A stretch of DNA of 64,000 bases, taken from the NCBI RefSeq assembly GCF_004011695.2, contig NC_082406.1, positions 186,001 through 250,000 of the forward strand, in the 5' to 3' direction. The notes under the pieces were generated by a model. The model saw only the letters and a list, made by a program, of their open reading frames with translations, ran no database searches and was not told the origin of the DNA. How positions within the stretch are numbered: position 1 is the stretch's first letter; every line of letters begins with the position of its first letter. A program made the position numbers and the translations under genes. Of this stretch, positions 54,485 to 64,000 are shown in pieces. Source of the stretch: Ascochyta rabiei. Lineage: Eukaryota; Ascomycota; Dothideomycetes; Pleosporales; Didymellaceae.

Positions 54485-55240
54485 ATGACGGATCCGATTG
54501 ACGACGAGTGGGAGTATGAGTACGACGAGGTCGAAACAGAGGACTTCTACATTCCAATCGACCTATCCAACGTGCCAAAAGGGCAGAAACTCGTCGACAG
54601 CGAGCGGCGGACCGGCCATCCTACACTGTTGAAGAGCAGATTGCGCGCGCTCAACGCGCAGCGCGGTCAGCAGCAGCAAGATGCGTCAACAGGCGAAGCC
54701 TCGAGCGAGCAGGAGCCGGCAACTTTGGGCGAAGCCCAGATTATTGGCCTGCACACGCCAAATCCCCTTGTCATGTATAATGGCCAATTATTGAGCTGCC
54801 AGTGGGCTTCGACAATCGGGACTGATATGTTCTTTGCGAAGCCGAGCGCTGATGCAAGCTCTGAGGAGAAGCCGCTTCGTTCGCTGCCGAATGTCGATCT
54901 GCTGGCGATTAGCTCTGCGAAACTTGTTGCCAAAGTTGGACGCTTGCGACCTCGAGATGATCTCTTTGATGGGGTTGGCGAGGAAGACGGCGTGGCTGCT
55001 GCTGCGGCGCCAACTGAGGTGAATAATGGGGAAGCGCAGGATTCTGCTCAGGTCTCAGAACCAGCGCCAACGAGCTTTCTGGCAAGAATTAATCAGGTTA
55101 AAGCAAAAAGAGGAGACTCGACGCGTCTTGCTGTTTCACAGTCTGGAAATGGTCTTCGCTTGGTATCTAAGGCTGCTTCTGATGCTGCTCAAGATACCAC
55201 TGGGCAAGGAACTGAAGATGTCGAGATGGGTGGCACCTGA
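54485..55240 (+). CDS. TFIIIC subunit with triple-barrel domain (tau55/sfc7-like)
   Basis: A single exon of 251 residues. EWEYEYDEVETEDFYIPIDL starts the TFIIIC triple-barrel domain (the family of human GTF3C6 and S. pombe Sfc7). It continues with QIIGLHTPNPLVMYNGQLLS followed by CQWASTIGTDMFF, where the family is most conserved, and LLAISSAKLVAKVGRLRPRD. The C-terminal 70 residues are low-complexity with an acidic end. TFIIIC binds A and B boxes of tRNA genes and recruits TFIIIB. The unrelated phosphatase half of yeast tau55 is absent, as in other filamentous fungi. Confidence 0.88.
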   Translation: MTDPIDDEWEYEYDEVETEDFYIPIDLSNVPKGQKLVDSERRTGHPTLLKSRLRALNAQRGQQQQDASTGEASSEQEPATLGEAQIIGLHTPNPLVMYNGQLLSCQWASTIGTDMFFAKPSADASSEEKPLRSLPNVDLLAISSAKLVAKVGRLRPRDDLFDGVGEEDGVAAAAAPTEVNNGEAQDSAQVSEPAPTSFLARINQVKAKRGDSTRLAVSQSGNGLRLVSKAASDAAQDTTGQGTEDVEMGGT

Positions 55241-55379
55241 GCTATCGGATGGATTACTTGACCGGATTCAAGAGTTGTGGTCGTCGAAGAAGAAGACTTG
55301 AAGGCTCTCGAGCGATACACATACTGTTTGACCTGGCTACCGCATAGCTCGACGAGCAGCAACTACCTTTCAACGCACC

Positions 55380-56260
55380 ATGGCGCCTACCTCTCCTCGC
55401 TGGAACCCTGGACCCCTTGAAGGAAACCTTGGCCGCTGGCTTCATCTTTCCCCTTCACCTCGATCGACTACATTCCTACCCTCCCCCTGCACCTGCATCG
55501 CTGATGCAGCCCTAAGCACGCTCGCCATGCTACCCTCTTCGCGCTACTCCCGCCGCCCACGACGAGATAGACTCAGTATTGACATTCTCCCTGAACAATC
55601 GCTGGATTTCGAGCCTCGATCCCCACACCTACATTGGCTCTTCGGCGAGAGCAGCGCGATTGACATCAACTCACGCTTAGTAGAAGACACATCCCCAGAA
55701 GCGATGGAGGACGAGCCTGGCCACAGCAGATCATATGCCGCGATTATGAGAGAAGTGGCAGCGTGGCTTGAGCTGGACGAGCACGATGAATTTTCGGCGT
55801 CGAGACGGGAGCATGCTGAGAGTGTTAGTTTACCCATTCACATGCCATGTCGAGCATTGGCTGACGAGATGAGTAGATTCTCCCTGCAGCCAGTCAACTC
55901 TTCGCGCGGCTCAAAGACTCGGACAACCCACCACCCCACTCCCCCAACAGCGACGACGGATTCGACACTCTCATCCAGGCCATCGCACTGCAGTTACTAG
56001 CGTCCTGCTACACTTTCCTCCCGGCATCAAGCGCCAGCCAGCTCCCACTACTCCAGCAGAAAACTGACAAAACGCTCGTAACCGCTCTACAAGCACACTC
56101 AGCACACCGACTCTCCCCAGCCGCGGGACACCACGCCCGCGCCCCGTCCGAGACGTCCGCGTGGCCGGGCTTGTACACAGGTCCGGGTCCAGAAGAGACG
56201 CTAGCAGAGACGACCAGCCGACGACGGTGCTCTGCGAAAAGCTCGACAAAAGCGCAGTAG
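55380..56260 (+). CDS. Unknown protein, two exons
   Basis: Exons 55380-55821 and 55890-56260 would give 270 residues across a 68 nt intron (GAGA/GTGTTA...CTGCAG/CC). The GTGTTA donor is weak but is the only phase-compatible one I see. After an unrecognised N-terminus come LPEQSLDFEPRSPHLHWLFG, SYAAIMREVAAWLELDEHDE and, in exon 2, LFARLKDSDNPPPHSPNSDD then FDTLIQAIALQLLASCYTFL, which look like ordered helical coding sequence. A second in-frame ATG at 55530 is an alternative start. The C-terminus looks secretion- and metabolism-neutral; no family is recognised. Confidence 0.5.
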
Positions 56261-56914
56261 TGACTATGTCCCTCGGTTTGCAGGGTGGATGGGTGATGCA
56301 CATCGAGAGTGTTGCATAGAGCGACGCGGTAGCTCGTTATTTGAGACTGGCCTCTTAAGCAACACCGTGGACGTGGAATGACGGCTTTGAATAAAACACA
56401 TTGACAGGCTTGAAGACTACTACTATGTCTCAACACGACCAATGCATGTCTTTTCACGATATGAGAGGACGGGATATGACGATCGCTGGTGAACGAGGAG
56501 TGTCTAAAGCAACGCGAAGGGCCGAGAGGTGGTGCTATCTGGTAGGGGTGGTGGCGGGTAGGCGGCATAGTTCTCCCCTCTGACTGCTGAAAATTGCAGA
56601 CGGCACCTACTTCCTCATCTTGTGAATCCGTCTTTTTAAATGCGAGGGGTGCAGTGGACTGGATTAGACCAGACTGTCAAGTGGCAAACACGCATGTAGG
56701 AAACGAAAAGCGAGTCCGAAATTGGTAGTTAGACATGAGTGGAAAGCTACGTACAATCGCTGGCGTGATGCGCTTCTTCTTCTTCTGTTGCTCTTTCTCT
56801 TTCTCTTTCTCTTTCTCCTCTGCTGCTGCTGCGGCGCCTACTCCTACTCCTACGCTTACTTTGATGAGGTAATTATACACAATATGGCACGCTCGTCCGA
56901 CCTCTACACTCCAT
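56261..56914. other. Intergenic between convergent unknown gene and PHB2
   Basis: 654 bp; contains a pyrimidine simple repeat (TTC and CTTTCT units, about 56773-56820) followed by CTG repeats. No gene recognised. Confidence 0.55.
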
Positions 56915-57900
56915 CTACTGCTTAGCCCGCTTCTCCTTGTCGCTCGTTGTCTGGCTGACGTTGAGGCCGAGGCCGTTGGAGTCGAGGTAGACCTTGTTTG
57001 CGCTCTTCTCGAGGATCTGGGCAATGTTCTTTGCATTCTCAAACTCGCGCAGGTCGACGTAGGTGCGGCTCTTCTTGATGGCGTCGCCGATCAGCTCGGC
57101 GGAGCGGGCTTCTCCCTGGGCGCGCACGACTGTGGCTTGCTTCTCCTGGCGCGCTTTGTCGACGACGAAGGCGGCGCGCTGTGCTTCTTGTTGGGCGACT
57201 TGCTTGGCTTCAACGGCGGCGGTGAATTCGGGCGAGAAGGCGAGGTGCTGGGTGAGTGTTAGTGGAGAGAGACAAGAGTGATACGGGGAAGAGGGCGTAC
57301 TGTGAGGGAGACGTCGTCGAGCATGATGTTGAACCTTGCAGCTCTTCGGACCAGGTTGTCGCGGACCAGCCTTGAGACGTTCTCACGCTGGGTGATGAGC
57401 TGCGAGGCGTTGAACTGGGCGACGACGCTCTTCAGGACTTCGTTGACAATGGAGGGCAGCACGCGCTCGTCGTAGTCTGTGCCCAGGGTGCGGTAGATCT
57501 GCGGCAGCGCCTCGACCCGCGGCCTGCTGAGGACTCTGCAGGTGATGTTGACCATCTGCAGGTCCTTTGTGCCCGTCAACGAGGCCACATTCCTCGGCTT
57601 TGCGCGCACGTCGTAGGTGATGGGCGTCTCGAACCACGGCATGTTGAAGTGGGTGCCTTCGTTGTAGATTTCCTTCTGCACGCCGCCCAGTCGTGTGTAC
57701 TTGATGGCGCGGTGCCCTCCATCGACGTTGAAGAGGGCGTTGTTGGCGAGCCAGAGACCGCCGCCGAGCAGGACGAGGCCTGCGATGCCGCCTGCTGTGC
57801 CCTTGGGAGCGCCGCCGCCGGAGCCGCCTAGACGCGAGGTGCGGCGGGTGAGCTCATTCTGGATGCGCTGCCACGCTTCCTTTGGGTCGGGTGCAGCCAT
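56915..57900 (-). CDS. PHB2: Prohibitin-2, mitochondrial inner membrane
   Basis: Exons 57900-57301 and 57247-56915 (53 nt intron) give 310 residues, equal to yeast Phb2. It starts [20 protein letters not shown], has a Gly-rich membrane anchor ([20 protein letters not shown]) at about 34-53, then the SPFH domain with [34 protein letters not shown] and the [20 protein letters not shown] helix. Exon 2 carries the coiled coil ([20 protein letters not shown]) and [19 protein letters not shown]. With Phb1 it forms the ring complex that scaffolds the inner membrane. The frame remains open 33 codons upstream to another ATG at 57999. Confidence 0.96.
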
Positions 57901-58331
57901 TGTGGGGGTGGAGATGTGCGGTTGGGAGGCGTCGAGGTGGTCGAGGTGGTGGTGGCAGAAGGCGATGTCTGATGGAGGCGTCGATAATGATGCGCTCATT
58001 ACTGTCACGTGCCTTGGCTCGCTACAAACATATACACTGATTCACTCGTACACTCCACATTATTCACCCGGATGACAATTAGCAGTAAGATACAACATGG
58101 CGAGCGAATCTCCGAACCGAAGACTAGACTTAAATTAGTCTTCCGTTACCTTTGCGCGTGGTTTGCTAACAGATAGTAAAGTAAGTCTGCAATCTGGTAG
58201 TAAAAGAATCAAGTTATATCTTAGTAGGGTTCTCGAGCTTCGTCTCTTTATTATTCCTACACCAGAAAAACCTCTATTTCTAGAGCTGAAGTAATCAAGT
58301 TGTTTCTCCATTCGTGCATCTGGAGAGCAAC
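57901..58331. promoter_or_regulatory. Divergent spacer between PHB2 and coiled-coil ORF
   Basis: 431 bp; the half nearer the coiled-coil ORF (58080-58310) is clearly more AT-rich than its surroundings. Confidence 0.4.
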
Positions 58332-58895
58332 ATGGCGGACACAACACACATCCAGAATGAGCCAGACGATTTCAAATCACTCATTCCTGAAGTCTACCTG
58401 CAACCAAGCGCAGTGAAATTGGAGAATTTACCAGAAGCGCAAGCTTCGCGGCCTCTGCAAGCACCAGAGACTTCCCAGCAGCAGAGTGATTCCCAGGACG
58501 AAGGCGATTCGCTGAGAGCACGAGCAGAAGCCGCTGAAGAGCGTACAAGCACAGCTGAGGACAAAGTCCAGAGACTCAAGGCTGCTTATTACTCTTCTCT
58601 GAGCCAGTGCAGTCGAGCACTCCCCATCCGCAACGCTCTCCTCCGCCAAACAATTGAGCGAGTCCTTAGAAAGGCACGCTTGAAAAAGAGAATCCTCCAG
58701 ATGGTAGATGACTTATCCAATGAGTTGGTCGACTGTCAAGAGCACGCATTTGCTGCAAGATTCTTAACGGCTACTGGTAAAGATGAGGCTCATTTCGTGC
58801 ATCCTGCGTTCTGGAAGAACGTTGCGGTTTGCCAGAGTGCATCGGCCAGCCCGGACTGTGAAAGGTCCGCAGTCATCTCTCTTGGCGCACTGTAG
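58332..58895 (+). CDS. Coiled-coil protein of unknown function
   Basis: A 187-residue frame starting MADTTHIQNEPDDF. Residues 55-90 (DSLRARAEAAEERTSTAEDK) and following form a coiled coil; RNALLRQTIERVLRKARLKK is a basic helix near residue 105. No family is recognised. Its last 132 bp lie antisense to the catalytic-Cys part of the decayed Ulp1-like gene, so one of the two readings there must be secondary. The AT-rich upstream flank and location beside a decayed gene suggest accessory DNA. It may be a young or lineage-specific gene. Confidence 0.5.
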   Translation: MADTTHIQNEPDDFKSLIPEVYLQPSAVKLENLPEAQASRPLQAPETSQQQSDSQDEGDSLRARAEAAEERTSTAEDKVQRLKAAYYSSLSQCSRALPIRNALLRQTIERVLRKARLKKRILQMVDDLSNELVDCQEHAFAARFLTATGKDEAHFVHPAFWKNVAVCQSASASPDCERSAVISLGAL

Positions 58896-60080
58896 ACCCA
58901 CTGGTGATATCTCTAACGTTCTATGACGCTTCCAGAAAAGAAACAGGATACACAGAAAGAAGATTGAGAAACACGCACAAAACGCCGACATGAGCCCAGG
59001 TAGGAGCATGTTGTTGGCGACTGTTGTTGTAAGAGTCGATAATCGAAAGCTTCTGGATTATCTCTCTCTTCGCAGCTACTACTAACACCCAGTGCGTTCC
59101 GGTCGGATTCCAGAAGAAGATAACCGTAGTAGCTGCTGGTTTCAACCGGAGCTTTGCATCAACAGACGCTTAGGGTGCCTCTTCTATCATTCTGAGCATA
59201 TAACCAAGCTTAGCTTGCTTGTTCTGGTGTAGTGCGGATCCGCTGATGGTTCGAGTGTAGAGCTCGGAATGTGTGGGTAGAAAATCCACACTTGGGTGCA
59301 CATCTGGTCTCATGAAAAGTAAACAGTCCATAACCGAACCGTCAATCCAGGCACCATTAGTACCAAGTTGCTTTATAGCACCCCAGAAGAAGGGCACCGG
59401 CTGATTTTCTAACTCCATCAATACCAGAGGAATATCTTTGCTGCTATTATTGTACTCCTTGTGAATCCTTTCCAGGATAACAGACAAGTGTGCCGCATTT
59501 TCGTTACTAGGAGCCTTTCTCTGAAATTCTTCCAGTTCTGGAGAGAAAGCAGGCGTCTTCTGTGGGTCCTCTTGAGTGAAGCAGTCTGCCCTAATTGCAA
59601 CCTGGTAGGGCGTTAATTGCGGATTGATTCGTGCGAAGACAGCTTCGATAAGCCGATGTTCCTCCAGGGACAAAATCCGATCCTTCAACTTCAGCTCGAT
59701 TTCTGTAGAAACAGGTGTATCGTCGTCTGGAAAGGAAAAGCTGATGTTGGGATCAGAATCACAGGAGTTGAGCTAGGTGGTACACTCGGCTGAGTACTGG
59801 AAACGTTTGACGTGGGCTCCAGAGATATTGCCCCTTCTTCTGGGTTTGGAGATTTTGCTGAAGTCTGTAGTGCTTTCGAGGCAGGCAACGGCTTAGCTTC
59901 ATCTGGAATGTTAGTAGGACCTGGAATGTTCGGTGGTTGTCTACATGTCCTCTCACTGCCGCTTTTGGAAATATTTGAAGCAGAGCTCCGTTGAGAAATG
60001 GCCGAGAATGTACCAGAAAATGCACCAGTGCTTAGAGAATTGTCGATAGTGTATCGATCACTCTAGTGGTCTCCTTCCGG
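58764..60080 (-). pseudogene. Decayed Ulp1-like C48 cysteine protease gene
   Basis: On the minus strand, pieces of a C48 peptidase appear in order but broken. A Ser/Pro-rich linker at 60080-59770 shifts frame near 59750 into DSDPNISFSFPDDD and RILSLEEHRLIEAVFARINP. GAWIDGSVMDCLLFM matches the WLxDxxI motif of Ulp1 proteases. A TAA at about 59172-59170 interrupts the frame after MLRMIEEAP; the same frame goes on with FFWNPTGTHWVLVVAAKRE and SIIDSYNNS, giving the catalytic His and Asp. The Gln and Cys of the active site (LQCAKRDDCGPFT) lie in another frame near 58870, so at least one more frameshift is present. Upstream of 60080 another frameshift is suspected. Ulp1-type proteases remove SUMO, and Ulp1-like domains also occur in some fungal DNA transposons; which source applies here is unknown. 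Confidence 0.7.
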
Positions 60081-61431
60081 TAGAAGGACGACATGCTGAC
60101 AGCCTTGTCGAGGCTCAAGACAAAAGCCGCGGGTGCCTCAGATGCACTTGATGGTAAACAGAAGCATTCTGGGAAGCGCTATGACGGTGACGTTCAATTC
60201 GGTATCGGTGAGCGATTTTTGGGGATGCGACTGGCTCCTGGTTGACTGTTGACAGTGACCACCACATGGGAGGAAGGCACCCCCCAGAAACTGGCAACAC
60301 CCAGAAGCACCGCAGATTGGCTCCACTTAATTACATCATGGATGTGAGTCCTTGTAGGTCTCTCCCATCGATCCAAGTCTTGTGAAATGAAGCCCAAGGT
60401 CGCGGGTTACGTTACAGCTTTATTTGCAAGGTCATTCTTCTCCTGGGGTGCTGCTACTGGTAACGGGTAAACGCATTCGATACTTCCTGTCCCCTGGACG
60501 GCCTGGCTTATGATGCCTCTTACCACGTCGTGTCTTCGCACCTTCGCCTGGGTGGCGGTTGATCTGGATGGCCGATGACCTGGATTCCCGTTCACACAGC
60601 TTCCGTTTCGAGAGGCCTTGAACACACGCCAAAATGCAACACCTACTGGATGGCTTTTCGACTCTACTCGACGCACGAGTTGACCGGATGGCCCTGTGTG
60701 TCACCACTCGGATGGCAACACACGCGAAACACGTACATTTGGTCAGCCTCGGAAACGCAAACGCCACCTATCTCGATAGCCAACATTGAGAAAGACCGTT
60801 CTCGGTCACACTCGTTTTCGTCGACCGCGGACTAAATCACCGACTGCCGACCAGCGGCAACGCAAGGGCATGACTAACCGCGTCAGGCACGAACACGCCT
60901 CTGGTGCGACCTGAACTGTTGCTCTCTTTCACAAACGACATGGAGCTGGGCCCTGTGAGACACTGCTCGACGCTGTTCACGCTTGCTGCACGCTGGTCCA
61001 ACACAATGTCGGGCTTGCAAACGCTTGAACCCCGTCGTCGTCGACCGCGGGCAACATGCCCCAGCTTGCGCTTGGGCCACCCTTTCAGCGTCGCAGTCCA
61101 AGACACCAGCTGTCCAGAACTTCCTTGAGCATAGACACCACCCGCCATAATTCTTGGATATTTCCTGCCCAGCTGGTGGTAGCCGTCTGTTCGTCTGCCC
61201 TCTCTTTCACGATACCCCATTGTACTCCAGCACCGGTCTGCTATCTCTCTTGCGACTGTCACGCTACTTTCATCTCTTGTGGGTTTGGATCGTGAAGAGC
61301 ATATGCGAGGATTGACTGACAGGCCCAGACTATACTACATTGTATTACACTACATTACATCATACCACATAGCACTGCACTCCCCCACACTGCACTACGA
61401 TACACCACAAACCTAGTCCACCCCAGTCATC
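60081..61431. other. Intergenic, may include more of the decayed Ulp1-like gene
   Basis: 1.35 kb. The first 250 bp (to about 60330, minus strand) could be the broken N-terminus of the Ulp1-like gene. No gene is recognised in the rest. An ACTACATTACATTACA-rich stretch at 61330-61400 precedes the lectin ATG and is probably its leader. Confidence 0.45.
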
Positions 61432-62854
61432 ATGCACATAACCCCTCGCACCCTCCAAACCATCGCCTGGTCCACCCTCGCAGTCTCGGCAGCGCGCGCC
61501 CAGTATATCATAGACAACCTCAGCTTCGGCCATAAGGATGGCGTCTACATCTCACCCGACCTGCGCGCCATTCCCCACTTCGACGTCCAGGGCATCGACG
61601 ACTACAAGCCCCAGGTTCTCTCCGACCGCGTCATCCTCACCCCTCCCTACCCTGGCAGCAAGCGCGGTGCACTATGGGCAAACAATCCCATGCATCACGG
61701 CGGCGACTGGACGGCCGAGCTGGACTTTAGGGCGACGGGCATGGAGCGCGGCGGTGGAAGCCTGCAGCTCTGGTACGTCAAGGACAGCCAGGCGCACGAC
61801 AGCCCCAACAGCTTGTACACTGCGCCCAAGTTCGACGGACTTGTCCTGGTCGTCGACCAATATGAGGGCCATGGAGGCTCTGTGCGCGGTTTTCTCAATG
61901 ATGGAACAAAAGACTTCAAGTTGCACCCTAACCTAGACACGCTCGCTTTTGGCAAGTGCGACCATGCCTACAGGAATCGCGGGCACCTTAGCACAATCAA
62001 GCTGCGCCACGCAAACGGGCTGCTCGAGGTCACCGTTGACGGTGATGCCTGCTTCAAGACCGACAAGGTGCGTGCATACAACCACCATACACTCAACGAA
62101 GGCTAATCAACCACCCCAGGTCAAGCTCCCCCAGGACTACTACTTCGGTGTCAGCGCCTCGAGCGCAGAGAACCCTGACTCGTTCGAAGTCCACAAATTC
62201 ATTGTGTCGACCACAAACTCGCACACCCGTGAAGAGCCCAACCACGAGCGCATCCCTGATGCGCGCAACCAGCAGCACCAACAGCCCGTTCAGAACCAGC
62301 CGCACCAAGAATCCGCCCAGCAACAACACGCTCAGCAACAAGGCTCCCCGCCCAAGAAGATGGCGTCCTCGCAGCAGATCCCGCCCTGGATTCAGGACGT
62401 TCTGGCCTCAAACGTAAAGACGCAAGACGACCAGTTCGCCGACCTGCACAACCGCATCCAAGACATCGCACACCACGTCTCCGCCGTCTACGCCGCCATT
62501 GAAGCCCTCGACGAGAAGGCCGAGCACCGCCACAACGAACTCATGTCGCACCTAGCGCCCCTCGACGACCGCACCGCACACAACGTGCGTCTAAGTGAGA
62601 AGACGGAAACCACCGCCATGCAGATATTGCGCGACCTGGAGAGCAAAGACTACAAGGATATGATCGGCCAGATGCACCGCCGGCTCGAGGACAACCACAA
62701 GGACATGCCTAATGTCGTAAAGACTGTCGTCCAGCAGCACGGTCTCTCCTGGATGAGCCTGCTCGCCATCGCCTTCGCCGTCCAGATCATGGTCGTCGGC
62801 GCTTACCTCATGTACAAGAAGAGGCGCTTCGGCGCGCCAAAGAAGTACCTGTAG
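61432..62854 (+). CDS. L-type lectin cargo receptor (Emp47/ERGIC-53-like)
   Basis: Exons 61432-62067 and 62120-62854 (52 nt intron) give 456 residues. A signal peptide (TLQTIAWSTLAVSAARA) ends near residue 23. The lectin domain includes ALWANNPMHHGGDWTAELDF, GSLQLWYVKD and the Asp/Asn-containing DGLVLVVDQYEGHGGSVRGF that bears metal and sugar ligands. YYFGVSASSAENPDSFEVHK closes the domain after the intron. A Gln/His-rich linker at about 255-290 and a coiled-coil stalk lead to a single membrane segment (LLAIAFAVQIMVVGAYLMY) and a short basic cytosolic tail KKRRFGAPKKYL. Such receptors carry glycoproteins from ER to Golgi. Confidence 0.94.
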
Positions 62855-64000
62855 ATTCGTGCCGATATTGGATGGTACACTAGATTGAATTGGATTGAAC
62901 TGTATCTTATATACGCTTGCTTCGTCTTGTGGGATTAAAGTGCATTGCGTGGCGTTGGGCGCGTTGGGGGGTTTTCCTGAAATTTACTTGATAGTACATG
63001 TTCGAATCGATACATACACACACATACACACCCATCCGTTCATCTAGTATTTTTTTCAACTCCTTGCGCTTTGGTGTTGTGAGAGCCGCGTATGTTGTAA
63101 TGCGTTTTCTCTTTTGCTCTGCGTGCATGTGCATACGCAGATAGAACAATGCAGTATAGTCTATAAGAATTTGGAAAACTCATCAGTCTTTATCTTGTTT
63201 GGTTTATATTGAATCCGAAATCCGAAAATCATGTCTTGCGTGTGCTCGTAAAAACTCTGTCGCCAACACTTCTATGTTTTAGCGTAGCACACTTCCTCCC
63301 TTATCTTCTAAAAACTGTACATTGAATTCGAGAATGTCCGCTTATGCCTGTCACATATCTTACTTCATCCAGCCTTCTCCTCAGTCTCGTTTTCCTGTCC
63401 ATAACCAGAAGCCAAGCCTAGAAAAGAGAAACAGAATACATATGCATGCTCGATGTTCCTTCCCGTGCGTGCGCTTCCACTACGCCAACGTTTCGAAATC
63501 ACGATGAGCACTGAAATATGTTCCCACGACTGTGCATACACAAAAAGCCGCAACCTATGCATGTATCGACATCTAAATGTGCTACCAACCCTTCGCCATC
63601 CTCAAAACAAAACCCGTACTTGTATGTGCCTGGTTTTTCTTGAGGAGATTTGAGATACGTGGATGGCATTCTTTGTTTATCAACTTCTTCTACGTCGCAT
63701 TTAGAAATCTGGTTTGAAAAGGACTTACCGAATTCCCAAGCCATGGCGTATAGCTTCTTGTACAGCGAGCAGAGCGAATCACCCAGGTAATAACTTTGTA
63801 GTTAATACTTTTATTTTTTGAGTCTCAAGCTCGGAACGAACATCGCAGGAGCGTTTCTTCCTTTCTGAAGAGCGCATTTTCAGGGAAGCAGCTGGGATAT
63901 TTGGAGAACATGAAGAAGTTGAGAAGGCGTTCTAAGAAAGGAAGAAAAAAGCGGCTGTTTTTATGGTATATAGATCTAGATGTGAAGTGTTAAGCCTGTT
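62855..64000. other. Right-end flank, no supported gene
   Basis: 1.1 kb, AT-rich. A minus-strand frame at 63499-63744 begins MAWEFG and continues upstream as LCSLYKKLYAMAWEFG; a GTAAGT follows EFG, so this may be an internal exon of a minus-strand gene entering from the right. I cannot identify it. Confidence 0.4.

Overview
The window is nuclear DNA from a filamentous ascomycete (Pezizomycotina; Dothideomycetes seems most likely, but that is an inference). The evidence is many short spliceosomal introns (about 45-250 nt, GT...AG), intron-bearing nuclear tRNA genes, fungal-only families (Rft1 flippase, CAP20/perilipin, Vps62, Swi5/Ace2-type zinc fingers, HET-domain remnants) and compact housekeeping genes on both strands. 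Start, exon and stop positions were worked out by hand from reading frames and splice phase.

Layout. 1-6.7 kb: RFT1 (cut by the left edge), a three-exon GNAT acetyltransferase, a wrecked HET-domain gene, a 2.1 kb gene-poor stretch and a fungal perilipin. 7.7-12.4 kb: RPL27 and SOF1 diverge from a 272 bp spacer, then an alpha/beta hydrolase with an Asp nucleophile. 12.4-17.5 kb: a DDHD phospholipase and an F-box-like protein. 17.5-20.2 kb: tRNA-Leu(AAG) and tRNA-Phe(GAA), both with introns. 20.2-23.5 kb: DNA primase small subunit divergent from a DUF1917 gene. 23.5-25.8 kb: no recognisable gene. 25.8-31.5 kb: allantoinase with a minisatellite intron, ubiquitin-S27a, and a Swi5/Ace2-type regulator. 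31.5-34.9 kb: low-complexity DNA and a small basic protein. 34.9-43 kb: S-adenosylmethionine synthetase, GPN3, a secreted GH20 hexosaminidase and a CYP52-type P450. 43.6-53.8 kb: an unknown Ser/Thr/Arg-rich protein, Vps62, a hotdog thioesterase and a PXA-PX sorting nexin. 54-58 kb: tRNA-Tyr head-to-head with a TFIIIC subunit, an unknown protein and prohibitin-2. 58.3-60.1 kb: a coiled-coil ORF overlapping, tail to tail, a decayed Ulp1-like C48 protease. 61.4-62.9 kb: an Emp47-type L-type lectin. The last 1.1 kb has no supported gene.

Most genes are core housekeeping: ribosome biogenesis and translation (RPL27, SOF1, ubiquitin-S27a, tRNAs), transcription machinery (GPN3, TFIIIC subunit), replication (primase), secretory pathway and membranes (RFT1, L-type lectin, DDHD lipase, PXA-PX protein, Vps62, perilipin), mitochondria (prohibitin-2), and one-carbon, nitrogen and lipid metabolism (SAM synthetase, allantoinase, thioesterase, P450). 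I see no biosynthetic cluster, CRISPR array, phage or intact transposon. I found no clear new biological system. The points most worth a second look are two decayed genes (HET and Ulp1-like), an allantoinase intron made of a 9-bp repeat that stays open in frame, a possible 36-nt intron in the Swi5-like gene, and the pairing of a tRNA gene with a TFIIIC subunit gene.
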